Made by a program: the position numbers and the translations under genes
From: Bradyrhizobium sp. LTSP849
GTDB lineage: Bacteria > Pseudomonadota > Alphaproteobacteria > Rhizobiales > Xanthobacteraceae
NCBI RefSeq assembly: GCF_000938255.1
Contig: NZ_JYMR01000013.1
Coordinates: 62,001 to 126,000, forward strand
Direction of reading: 5' to 3'
DNA: 64,000 bases
Shown: one piece after another, positions 19,491 through 27,682 of the stretch
Layout of the letters: each line of letters begins with the position of its first letter
Position numbering within the stretch: the first letter of the stretch is position 1
The notes under the pieces: model-generated
What the model was told of the DNA's origin: nothing
The model's database searches: none
Seen by the model: the letters and a program-made list of their open reading frames with translations, nothing else

Positions 19491-19913
19491 CTACTCCTGC
19501 ATCATTTCGCCACTACCGCCGAACTCGGCGGGAAAATCCTTCAGCTTGGGCAGGCCGTCGCGCATCGGCAGCACGGTCTCGGCATAGTTGACATGGACCC
19601 CGGGCGTGAAGGCGATGGTCGGGATGGTGGCGGTGAAAACGTCGATCAGATCGAGCGGCGGATGATTGGTCATGAGATGACCGCCGCACTTCCCGCAATA
19701 TTTGCGCTGGCTCAGCGGCGTCTTGGCAAAGGTCTCGACGTGCTGGGCGCCTTCGGTGATGCGCACGGCTTCCGGCTTCCACAGGCTGAAGGCATTCACC
19801 GGCCCACCGGACCACGAGCGGCAGGAGCGGCAATGGCAATAGCCCATCGCCGCGGGTTCGCCCGTGACCTCGATCGTGACCGCGCCACAGAAGCAATTTC
19901 CGACATGTTTCAT
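19491..19913 (-). CDS. GFA-family zinc-binding protein (Mss4-like fold)
   Basis: 140 residues from MKHVGNCFCG, with an upstream GGAG. Zinc ligands follow the family layout: CFCG near residue 8, CHCRSC near 27 and CGKCGG near 74. The family includes glutathione-dependent formaldehyde-activating enzyme and CENP-V relatives; most members have no proven reaction. It lies 77 bp after mddA in the same direction, so it may be co-transcribed with it. A link to one-carbon or thiol chemistry is inference. Confidence 0.85.
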   Translation of the reverse strand: MKHVGNCFCGAVTIEVTGEPAAMGYCHCRSCRSWSGGPVNAFSLWKPEAVRITEGAQHVETFAKTPLSQRKYCGKCGGHLMTNHPPLDLIDVFTATIPTIAFTPGVHVNYAETVLPMRDGLPKLKDFPAEFGGSGEMMQE

Positions 19914-19990
19914 TTGGGTTTCTCCTGAATGGAAATGAAGTTCGGGAGCGCATCCTCCGTTCGGCGGACGCGCGCCGGGAGAGGCGACGC

Positions 19991-20779
19991 CTATACTGAC
20001 CTGCGCCAGGGAATAAGCATCGACACACGTTGTTTGTACTGCCGGTATTCGTCGCCAAAGAGATCGACGAGGTCGCGCTCCTCCAGCGCGATGCCGAGCA
20101 GGATATAGATCGTGGTCACGGCCGCGAACAGCAGATGGCCTGCGGTCATGGTCGGTGCGGCCCAGAACGCGATGATGAAGCCGAGATAGATCGGATGCCG
20201 GACGAATTTGTAGAGCAGCGGCGTCTTGAAGCGCACCGGTGCCGCTTCCTTGCCGACCAGATGATTGGTGACCTGATGCAATCCGAACAATTCGAAATGG
20301 TTGATCATATAGGTCGAAGTGAACACCAGCACCCAGCCTGCCAAGGACAGCGTGACCAGCGTCACGGCGAGATCTGGATTCGCGACGTCCCATATAACTG
20401 ACGGCAACGGACGCCACTGCCAGAACAGGAGCAGCAATGACAGGCTCGCGAACAGCACATAGGTCGAGCGCTCGACCGGCTTGGGGACGAATTGCGTCCA
20501 CCACGCCTTGAAGCGTTGGCGCGCCATCACGCTGTGTTGAACCGCGAACAGCGCCATCAGGAGGAGATTGATGATGACGGCCTCAGCCGTCGGCGTGTCG
20601 GTTCCAGTGTCGATGGTCTTCGGCACCACGAGCCCCATGACGAAGCCGATGGCGTAGAGAATGGTAACGAAAAACACGAGATATGCCGCAATTCCGTACA
20701 GAAAGGCGATGAACTTGAAAACTTTCGAGCCCGAGACTTCGGGCCCCAAGGAATCAACATGATGATCAATTTGGGTCAT
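19991..20779 (-). CDS. mddA: Methanethiol S-methyltransferase (MddA)
   Basis: 262 residues from MTQIDHHVDS, chosen for the GGAG site just upstream. A membrane protein of five or so helices in the isoprenylcysteine methyltransferase/NnrU superfamily; the C-terminal SAM-binding part reads KFVRHPIYLGFIIAFWAAP...LEERDLVDLFGDEYRQY, characteristic of MddA. MddA methylates methanethiol to dimethyl sulfide with S-adenosylmethionine. It is divergent from the regulator at 20914 (134 bp between starts) and followed by the GFA gene. The bracketing by two regulators suggests dedicated control. Confidence 0.85.
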   Translation of the reverse strand: MTQIDHHVDSLGPEVSGSKVFKFIAFLYGIAAYLVFFVTILYAIGFVMGLVVPKTIDTGTDTPTAEAVIINLLLMALFAVQHSVMARQRFKAWWTQFVPKPVERSTYVLFASLSLLLLFWQWRPLPSVIWDVANPDLAVTLVTLSLAGWVLVFTSTYMINHFELFGLHQVTNHLVGKEAAPVRFKTPLLYKFVRHPIYLGFIIAFWAAPTMTAGHLLFAAVTTIYILLGIALEERDLVDLFGDEYRQYKQRVSMLIPWRRSV

Positions 20780-20864
20780 AAACAGCTCCGTTGTGCCAAA
20801 ACGTCGGCACTTCATTGGTCGCTGCACCATGCCGCATCGGACGTCCCCTGACTTTCGCAGACGG

Positions 20865-20908
20865 TTGATTTTCGCCTGAGACGACTTTGATTTTTGCTTG
20901 AGACGACA
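20865..20908. promoter_or_regulatory. Tandem 22-bp direct repeats, candidate operator
   Basis: Two abutting 22-bp units (20865-20886 and 20887-20908) share 19 of 22 bases: both begin TTGATTTT and carry GAGACGAC at bases 14-21. They lie in the 134-bp region between the divergent mddA and winged-helix/TPR genes, ending 5 bp before the GTG at 20914 and starting 86 bp upstream of the mddA ATG. OmpR/CadC-type winged helices usually bind direct repeats, so the adjacent regulator is the natural candidate ligand (inference). Confidence 0.6.
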
Positions 20909-20913
20909 GAAAC

Positions 20914-22464
20914 GTGCGATTTCTCTTTGAAAACAATGTGCTCGACGGCGACCTGCGCGAGCTGACGTGCGACGGCACGGCTGTTCCGTTGCAGCCGCAG
21001 GTGTTCGATCTGCTGCTTTATCTCGTCGCGCAGCGCACCCGTGTGGTCAGCAAGGATGACCTGATCAGCCAGATCTGGAGCGACCGCATCGTCTCGGACT
21101 CCGCGCTGAACAGCCGGATCAACGCCGCGCGAAAGGCCCTTGGTGACGATGGCGCGACGCAGCGGCTGATCAAGACGATCCCGCGCAAGGGCTTTCGCTT
21201 CGTCGGCGAAGTCCGACAAGAGGTGGCAGCCTCGCCTGCGCCGGCCGAGGCCGCGCCCGCCTCCGCGCGTGTCGTGACGGACCGGCCGGGAATCGCCGTG
21301 CTCGCCTTCGAGAACATGAGCGGCGATCCCGCCCAGGAATATTTCGGCGACGGCATCAGCGAGGACATCCTCACCGCGCTGTCGAAGCAACGCTGGTTCA
21401 TGGTGATCGCCCGCAACTCGTCCTTCACCTACAAGGGACGCGCCGTCCACATCAAGCAGGTCGCCGAAGAGCTCGGCGTCCGCTATATCGTCGAGGGCAG
21501 CGTACGCAAAGTCGACAACCGCGTGCGCATCACCGCGCAGCTCAACGACGCCACCACCGGAGGCCATCTCTGGGCCGAGCGCTACGACCGCGAGCTGGTC
21601 GACGTCTTCGCCGTGCAGGACGAGATCACCGAGCGGATCGTCGCGGCGATCGAGCCGCAGATCCATGCCGCGGAGAATTTTCGCGCCCATCGCAAGCCGC
21701 CAGCGAGCCTGGATGCCTGGGACCTGCTGATGCGGGCGCTGTCGCATTACTGGCGGGTGACGCCGCAAGACCACATCGCGGCGCAGGCGCTGCTCGAACG
21801 CGCGATCGCGATCGACCCGGATTACGGCCAGGCGCTGTCGGTGCTGGCGGCGAGCCACATGTTCGGCGTGCATCTCGGCTGGGCCGAGCTCGCCACGACG
21901 GCACCGATCGCGGAAACCGCCGCGCTCGCCGCGGTGCGCTGCGACCATGAGGATGCCTGGGCCCATGCCGCGCTTGGCAGCGTCTGCTTCTCGACGCGAC
22001 GGCTCGCGGACGCGCTGTCCGAGTTCGAGCAGGCGCTCGCACTCAATCCGAACTTCTCGCTGGCGCAGGGCTATTACGCGCTGGCGCTGTCCTATGCCGG
22101 GCGACCGAACGACTCGTTCGAGGCGGCGCAAAAGGCGATCAGACTCTCACCGCGCGATCCGTCGCTGGCGATTTATTACGGCATCGCCGGCTATGCACGC
22201 TTCACCGAACGGCACTATGACGAGGCGATCACGCTTGCGCGCGAGGCGATCCGCCATCGCGGCGACCTCACCGGCGCCTATCGCGTGCTCGCCGTCTCCG
22301 CCGGCATGACCGGCAACAGCGCGCTTGCGGAGATGGCGTTGCAAGAGCTCCGCCGCACCCAGCCCGGCATCTCGCTGCATTGGATATCGACGCAACTGCC
22401 GTGGGCCAATGATGCGGATCGCGAGCATTATCTGGAAGGATTTCGGCGGGCGGGGCTCCGCTGA
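20914..22464 (+). CDS. Winged-helix regulator with TolB-like and TPR regions (second paralog)
   Basis: 516 residues with a GTG start, same domain order as the protein at 17881: winged helix (PQVFDLLLYLVAQRTRVVSKDDLISQIW, SRINAARKALGDDGATQRLIKTIPRKGFRFVG), TolB_N-like segment (GIAVLAFENMSGDPAQEYFGDGISEDILTAL), then TPR-like repeats to the end. By eye the two are closely similar along the whole length. Divergent from mddA and directly next to the tandem repeats at 20865. The GTG sits so close to those repeats that a conventional leader is hard to fit; a leaderless transcript or a misjudged start is possible. Confidence 0.85.
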   Translation: MRFLFENNVLDGDLRELTCDGTAVPLQPQVFDLLLYLVAQRTRVVSKDDLISQIWSDRIVSDSALNSRINAARKALGDDGATQRLIKTIPRKGFRFVGEVRQEVAASPAPAEAAPASARVVTDRPGIAVLAFENMSGDPAQEYFGDGISEDILTALSKQRWFMVIARNSSFTYKGRAVHIKQVAEELGVRYIVEGSVRKVDNRVRITAQLNDATTGGHLWAERYDRELVDVFAVQDEITERIVAAIEPQIHAAENFRAHRKPPASLDAWDLLMRALSHYWRVTPQDHIAAQALLERAIAIDPDYGQALSVLAASHMFGVHLGWAELATTAPIAETAALAAVRCDHEDAWAHAALGSVCFSTRRLADALSEFEQALALNPNFSLAQGYYALALSYAGRPNDSFEAAQKAIRLSPRDPSLAIYYGIAGYARFTERHYDEAITLAREAIRHRGDLTGAYRVLAVSAGMTGNSALAEMALQELRRTQPGISLHWISTQLPWANDADREHYLEGFRRAGLR

Positions 22465-22470
22465 AGAAAA

Positions 22471-23310
22471 TCACACGCTTGCAGCAAATGCGTCGAGCAT
22501 CTCGTTGAACGCATCCGCCTGCTCCCAGTGCGGGGAATGGCCGGCGCCATCGATGACCTGGACAGTGCCGCGCCACAGGGTCGGCGCGGGCAGGCGCTGG
22601 AGATAGCCGAGATCGACGATCTGCTCCTCGCGGCCTTGCACGATCGCGAGCGGGATCTTCATGTCGCCCACGATCGCGACCTCGTCGACGAGACCGCCAC
22701 TTTGCGCGCTGGCGCCGAGGCAGGCGCGGGCGTTGCCGTCGGTCCTGCGAAAATCCTCGATGAGGAAATCGGGAATCGGCTTGTAGCCGGGCGCGAACGC
22801 CGACCGCGCCCATTCCTGAATCTCGGCTTCGCTCGGCGAAGCCGTGAACACCGTTTTTGACAGTCCCTTGAAGCCGGCGAAGCCCTCGGGCCCGCGGCCG
22901 ATCGGCGGCGTCCCGAAGATCATCAGGCCGGCCGCCATCGGCAGCGAGCCGGCAGCATTGAGTACGGAATGGCCACCCAGGCTCCAGCCGACGACGATGG
23001 TGCTCCGGAGATCGAGTTCGCGCGCCACGGCCGAAATCGCCGCGGCATAGCCACGGCCGGAATAATCACTTTCCGGATGGGGCGGCGGCGAGGAGGCTCC
23101 GTGGCCGGGCAGATCGATCGCGATCACGCGGTATTTGGCGCCGAGCGGCCCCTGCAACTGCTTCTGCCAGATGTGGGACGAGGATGAGTTGCCGTGGATC
23201 AGCAGGATCGGGCGTCCCGCGCCCGCGCTCTCAAAGCCCGCAATGGTCTGCGCGCCGATCTGCAAATTGAGCGGGCGCAGATCCGGGCCCGGAAACGGCT
23301 GGTCACTCAT
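22471..23310 (-). CDS. Alpha/beta hydrolase
   Basis: 279 residues. The nucleophile elbow GWSLGG is at about 108-113 (Ser110), the oxyanion-type motif HGNSSSSHIW near 39, and the catalytic His in DGAGHSPHW near 260. Resembles esterases/lactonases of the general alpha/beta family; substrate not evident. Convergent with the regulator at 20914, stops 6 bp apart. Confidence 0.85.
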   Translation of the reverse strand: MSDQPFPGPDLRPLNLQIGAQTIAGFESAGAGRPILLIHGNSSSSHIWQKQLQGPLGAKYRVIAIDLPGHGASSPPPHPESDYSGRGYAAAISAVARELDLRSTIVVGWSLGGHSVLNAAGSLPMAAGLMIFGTPPIGRGPEGFAGFKGLSKTVFTASPSEAEIQEWARSAFAPGYKPIPDFLIEDFRRTDGNARACLGASAQSGGLVDEVAIVGDMKIPLAIVQGREEQIVDLGYLQRLPAPTLWRGTVQVIDGAGHSPHWEQADAFNEMLDAFAASV

Positions 23311-23453
23311 GAGGCGTACCGATCTGGTTCTCGACAGAGATCACGAACCAATCTGCCACGCCGCGCAAGACGGCGCCACCCATCAAGGAAATCGGCATGG
23401 TTAGTGCGCGATTGCCTCCACGTCGTCATTCGGGCGCACAGAGAAGCAATCTT

Positions 23454-24035
23454 CTACTTCGTCTTCACTTCCGTCTTGGCTTGCATCGGCTTCGGCGCCG
23501 GCACGGCCGCCCATTCCTTGTCGGCGCGGGGACCGTTGAGATCGCCGGTGAGACCGACGAGCTGGCCGGGCGGGGCGTCGAGGGTCTGCTGCCAGGTCTG
23601 GGTCTGGCACAACAGCTTGATCAGGCAGCCCTTGAGCTTGAGGCGGTCGCCGGATTCGCGCCACAGCGAGACCGAATAGAATTTACCGTCTTCGGCATTG
23701 TAGATGTCGCCGGCAAACCGGCCCTCCGGCGTCGCCTGCAAGCCCATGATGAGCTGGTGGCCGAGCAGCGCGCGGGCGCGTCTGTCGGGGTCTGGATTTT
23801 CCTTGTCGCGATAAGGCTGGCCGCGCTTGTCGGCCGGCTCCTTCATCCAGACGATGAAGCCGCAGATGCGGTCGCGCGACGGTCCGCAGCGCTCGAGACG
23901 GACACGGGCGCGGCCGTCTTCGACGAGCCAGGTGCCACTGGGATCATTGGGCGTAACGGCGCCGGCGCGACCGCCGAGGACCATCATCACGATGGTGATG
24001 GCGACGCGCAGCACGAAGCGAAGGACAATGTTCAT
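23454..24035 (-). CDS. DUF2147 exported protein
   Basis: 193 residues with a signal peptide (about 26 residues, ends GGRAGAV). The DUF2147 pattern is clear: GTWLVEDGRARVRLERCGPSRDRICGFIVWMKEP, LLGHQLIMGLQ, WAGDIYNAEDGKFYS-like segment and LKLKGCLIKLLCQTQTW. The family is a lipocalin-like beta-barrel in the periplasm of unknown function. 35 bp after the DUF3313 lipoprotein gene on the same strand, so probably the same transcript. Confidence 0.85.
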   Translation of the reverse strand: MNIVLRFVLRVAITIVMMVLGGRAGAVTPNDPSGTWLVEDGRARVRLERCGPSRDRICGFIVWMKEPADKRGQPYRDKENPDPDRRARALLGHQLIMGLQATPEGRFAGDIYNAEDGKFYSVSLWRESGDRLKLKGCLIKLLCQTQTWQQTLDAPPGQLVGLTGDLNGPRADKEWAAVPAPKPMQAKTEVKTK

Positions 24036-24070
24036 CAGCGGCGCCTTTCGTTGGCAGGGCTTTGGGGGTG

Positions 24071-24733
24071 TCAGTTCAGTTGCGCCATCAGCGCGTCGGC
24101 GCCCTTGTCGACGCCGGCATTGGCAGCCGCGAGCGCACCGACGCTGGCCTTGATGTCGTAGGCGCCGGGGTATTGCTTGGTGACGTAGGCGCTGATCAGG
24201 CGCGAGGTCGCGGCGTCGAAGATCTCGACGCCGTAGATGACCGAGCCTGTCATCATCCCCTCGCCGTCCCGCGCGGCCTGCACGCCGTTGTAGGCCGCGC
24301 CGGCCATGTCGAAACGCGAGAGCGTGCCGAGCACCGGCGTGTTGGTGACGGCGCCGGTGAGCGTCAGCCGGATCCGCAGCGTGTTCGGCGCGCGCTCCCG
24401 CACCAGCATGAAGCGGCCGCGCAGTCGCTCGGCGAAGCGAGTCTGCATGTAGGCGGCGAGCGCCGCCTTGTCCTTGTCGGACATGTCGCCGAACTGGTGA
24501 TCTTTGCCGCGGTAGACCACGACGGGTTCGAGGATCACTTTATTATATGTGCGCCATTCGACGGGCGTGGAGTAGCGGTAGGGCACGCGGCCGGAGGCGT
24601 CCGACTTGTCCGGCGCCATGTAGGCCGAGGATGCCATCTCCGAATAGGGCACGGGCGCAACCGAGGCGCAGCCGGCGACGGCCGCGCCAAGCACCAGCGT
24701 TCCCAGACCGCGCAGGGCGATCGAGCGATCCAT
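24071..24733 (-). CDS. DUF3313 lipoprotein
   Basis: 220 residues from MDRSIALRGLG, preceded by GAGGAG. Lipobox LGAAVAGC gives a predicted lipid anchor at Cys22 or so. The mature part (VILEPVVVYRGKDHQFG...LRGRFMLVRERAPNTLRIRLTLTGA) matches DUF3313, outer-membrane lipoproteins of unknown role. Downstream of a promoter with an embedded palindrome at 24876-24904 and of the TetR gene, so probably under TetR-type control. Confidence 0.85.
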   Translation of the reverse strand: MDRSIALRGLGTLVLGAAVAGCASVAPVPYSEMASSAYMAPDKSDASGRVPYRYSTPVEWRTYNKVILEPVVVYRGKDHQFGDMSDKDKAALAAYMQTRFAERLRGRFMLVRERAPNTLRIRLTLTGAVTNTPVLGTLSRFDMAGAAYNGVQAARDGEGMMTGSVIYGVEIFDAATSRLISAYVTKQYPGAYDIKASVGALAAANAGVDKGADALMAQLN

Positions 24734-24875
24734 TCCAAAACTCCTCTGGCTTTTCGAAATGCGATGGCGGCCGCAACCACGTGTGGGACCAGACGCGGTT
24801 GCGGCCTTCACTATTGCCAACCCAAGGCATCGTCCGGGGCCATGTCAGACGCCCTGGGCCGCTTCAGTGTTCCTA

Positions 24876-24904
24876 CATATAAAACCGACTAGTTGGTTTG
24901 TAAA
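24876..24904 (-). promoter_or_regulatory. Promoter with a TetR-type palindrome filling the spacer
   Basis: On the minus strand: TTTACA (24899-24904, one mismatch to the -35 consensus), a 17-bp spacer, then TATATG (24876-24881). The 18-bp palindrome AAACCAACTAGTCGGTTT at 24882-24899 (8 of 9 base pairs symmetric) occupies the spacer and touches the -35. It points at the DUF3313 gene, ~140 bp away. The TetR gene lies directly upstream, making its product the likely binder. Confidence 0.6.
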
Positions 24905-24983
24905 GTGCGAAAACGACGGCCTGGCGCATTTGGCCGCAGGCGCGGCTTTGGGCAGCGGCCGGTTGGAATTTGTTAACGATGAA

Positions 24984-25637
24984 TCAGGGGCGCTTGCGCG
25001 AGGTTGCAGCCTTTGCCGGCGGCAGCGCACCGGATTTGGCGGCGCGCGCCTTGGTAAGCTCTGCCCTGGCCGGCTGTTCGAGGCTTGTCCACTGCGCGTC
25101 GTCGAGCAGGCGCGCGAACAGGCGATCGTGCTCCGCCTTGCTGAGCGGAGACATGCCGAACAGGCCACTCAACAGCAGCCCCCGCGCCGCCGCCCAGCGC
25201 AACAGCGCCAGATCCGGATCAGCGGCTTCGGCCTTGATGGCCGCGACCCGCTTCATTTCGCTGTCGCGCGGCAGCGACATCAGGCCTGGATTCTCGACCA
25301 TGGCCGCGACCAACGCCAGCGCCGCCGAATTCGGCGCAGTCGCCGCTTCGCGCACCGTCGCGAGCTGGGTGGCGAGCTCGGGATTCGCAGAGGTGGCGCT
25401 CACCTTCGCCTGATAGCGGCTCGAAAACTCCTCGAAATGCGCCATCTGACGCTCGAGCAGCGCCTTCAGCACCGCCTCCTTGGTACGGAACTGGTGCATC
25501 ACACCGCCCTTGCTCAGCCCGCTCTCGCGCGCAATCGCATCGAGCGTCAACCGGCCGGGCCCGTCACGCGCGATGATCGCGATGGCCGCTTCGAGCGCGG
25601 CATTGCGGGATCGTTCGGAGCGTGTGGCATTGTCCAT
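24984..25637 (-). CDS. TetR/AcrR-family transcriptional regulator
   Basis: 217 residues. N-terminal helix-turn-helix: RNAALEAAIAIIARDGPGRLTLDAIARESGLSKGGVMHQFRTKEAVLKALLERQ (residues ~10-60), typical of TetR. The C-terminal ligand-binding part has no recognised subfamily. The C-terminus is basic (PPAKAATSRKRP). It lies upstream of the palindromic promoter at 24876. No copy of that palindrome was seen in the 223 bp upstream of this gene, so autoregulation through the same site is not supported. Confidence 0.9.
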   Translation of the reverse strand: MDNATRSERSRNAALEAAIAIIARDGPGRLTLDAIARESGLSKGGVMHQFRTKEAVLKALLERQMAHFEEFSSRYQAKVSATSANPELATQLATVREAATAPNSAALALVAAMVENPGLMSLPRDSEMKRVAAIKAEAADPDLALLRWAAARGLLLSGLFGMSPLSKAEHDRLFARLLDDAQWTSLEQPARAELTKARAAKSGALPPAKAATSRKRP

Positions 25638-25860
25638 GGCCGACTTGTCTCCGTGACAGGACCATGAATCAAGTGAAAACAGGACGCGCTGTACATTTTT
25701 TGTGCGAACACTGTTGAGACTTTCATCTTGCGGCGCCGAATGAGACTATGTGAGCCTCGATGGTGGATGGTGGATGGGGACTGGGATGGGCCGGCCGTCG
25801 TTTCGCGCGCGAGGACGTTGCGAAGCGTTTACGGCTGGTCTCGCTTGAGAAAGATACGAC

Positions 25861-27411
25861 ATGTCGAAACGAGTGTTGCTTGGTGTCCTCCTGGCTTGCG
25901 GCCTCTCGGCCTCGGCGCTGGCGCAAGAGCCGAAAATGGGCGGCGTGATCAATGCCGTGATCCAGCCCGAGCCGCCCAGCCTGATGCTCGCGATGATCCA
26001 GAACGGCCCGACCCAGATGGTTTCGGGCAACATTTTCGAGGGCCTGCTGCGCTATAGCCCCAAGCTCGAGCCGCAGCCGGAGCTCGCCGAGAGCTGGACC
26101 GTCAGCGAGGACGCCAAGACCTACACGTTCAAGCTCAAGAAGGGCGTGACCTGGCATGACGGCAAGCCGTTCACCGCCGCCGACGTGCTGTTCTCGATCG
26201 AGATGCTGAAGCAGACGCATGCGCGCGCCCGCGCCAACCTGGTGCAGGTCGACAAGGTCGAGGCGCCCGACGACTATACCGTGGTGTTCACGCTGAAGCA
26301 GCCGTTCGGCCCGTTCCTCGGCATCTTCGAGGTCGGCTCAATGCCGATGGTGCCGAAACATCTTTATGAAGGCACCGACTGGAAGACCAATCCCTACAAC
26401 AACGCACCGGTCGGTACCGGCCCCTTCATGTTCAAGGAATGGCAGAAGGGCTCGTTCATTCGCATGGTCAAGAACCCGAACTACCACGAGAAGGGCAAGC
26501 CCTATCTCGATGAGGTCTACTGGCAGATCATCCCCGACGCCGCCGCGCGCTCGGTGGCGTATGAGACCGGCAAGGTGGACGTGCTGCCCGGCGGCTCGGT
26601 CGAGAATTTTGACGTGCCGCGGCTGTCCAAGCTGAAGGACACCTGCGTCACCGGCGCCGGCTGGGAGTTCTTCTCGCCGCTGGCCTGGCTGTGGCTGAAC
26701 AACCGCCAGGGTCCGCTCGCCGACAAGCGGGTGCGGCAGGCGGTCATGTATGCGATCGACCGCGATTTCGCCAAGGACGTGATCTGGAACGGGCTCGGCA
26801 AGGTCGCCACCGGTCCCTCCGCCTCGTCCATCAAGTTCTACACCGACGACGTGCCGAAATATCCGTACGATCCGGCCAAGGCCAAGGCGCTCCTGAAGGA
26901 AGCTGGCTACAAGGGCGAGAAGATCCGCATCCTGCCGCTCGCCTATGGCGAGACCTGGCAGCGCTGGGGTGAAGCCGTTAAGCAGAACCTCATGGACGTC
27001 GGCATGAACATCGAGACGATCTCGACCGACGTCGCCGGTGGCAACCAGAAGATCGGCGACTGGGATTACGACATCGCCTTCACCTATCTCTACCAGTACG
27101 GCGATCCCGCGCTCGGCGTCGGCCGCAATTACGTCTCCAGCGCGATCGCCAAGGGCCAGGTCTTCAACAATGTCGAGGGCTACTCCAATCCGGAGATCGA
27201 CAAGCTGTTTGCCGACGGCGCGGTCGCAACCCCGGATTCCAAGCGCAAGGAGATTTACGAGAAGGCGCAGAAGATCCTGGTCGAGGACGTGCCGGTGGCC
27301 TGGATGCTCGAGCTGCAATTCCCGACCATCACGCGTTGCAAGGTCAAGAACCTGATCACCACGGGAATCGGGGTCAATGACGGCTTCAAGGACGCATGGC
27401 TCGACAAGTGA
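25861..27411 (+). CDS. Peptide/nickel-type ABC transporter substrate-binding protein
   Basis: 516 residues, SBP_bac_5 family. Signal peptide ~21 residues (ends SASALAQ). The core has NIFEGLLRYSPKLEPQPELAESWTVSEDAKTYTFKLKKGVTWHDGKPFTAADVLFS, the DppA/OppA signature, and later APVGTGPFMFKEWQKGS. First gene of a four-gene importer (binding protein, two permeases, double ATPase). The 271-bp gap before the first permease holds a palindromic repeat, which may lower downstream expression relative to the binding protein. Confidence 0.92.
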   Translation: MSKRVLLGVLLACGLSASALAQEPKMGGVINAVIQPEPPSLMLAMIQNGPTQMVSGNIFEGLLRYSPKLEPQPELAESWTVSEDAKTYTFKLKKGVTWHDGKPFTAADVLFSIEMLKQTHARARANLVQVDKVEAPDDYTVVFTLKQPFGPFLGIFEVGSMPMVPKHLYEGTDWKTNPYNNAPVGTGPFMFKEWQKGSFIRMVKNPNYHEKGKPYLDEVYWQIIPDAAARSVAYETGKVDVLPGGSVENFDVPRLSKLKDTCVTGAGWEFFSPLAWLWLNNRQGPLADKRVRQAVMYAIDRDFAKDVIWNGLGKVATGPSASSIKFYTDDVPKYPYDPAKAKALLKEAGYKGEKIRILPLAYGETWQRWGEAVKQNLMDVGMNIETISTDVAGGNQKIGDWDYDIAFTYLYQYGDPALGVGRNYVSSAIAKGQVFNNVEGYSNPEIDKLFADGAVATPDSKRKEIYEKAQKILVEDVPVAWMLELQFPTITRCKVKNLITTGIGVNDGFKDAWLDK

Positions 27412-27487
27412 TGGCGCGCTTCGCGTCTGATCTTTCTTGCTATAGCTTTCGCCGAATGATTGCCGCTCCGGCCACGGAAAAGGTGCA

Positions 27488-27632
27488 CCTCTCCCGCTTG
27501 CGGGGGAGGTCGACGCGCGCCGGGCGATGCGAAGCATCGACCCAAGCGCGGCGGGTGGGGGCTCTCTCCACTCGAAGACCCCCTCTGCGGAAGCACGCCC
27601 ACCCCAACCCTCCCCCGCAAGCGGGAGAGGAA
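27488..27632. repeat. Palindromic repeat (CCTCTCCCGCTTGCGGGGGAGG type)
   Basis: About 145 bp with ends CCTCTCCCGCTTGCGGG and CCCGCAAGCGGGAGAGG and inner CGATGCGAAGCATCG. Same general family as 813-954. Sits between the binding-protein and permease genes of the same operon. Confidence 0.7.
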
Positions 27633-27682
27633 GCACACCGTCACCACGGTGGCACTCAAGTCAAACAAGCGTCGTTCTAACT

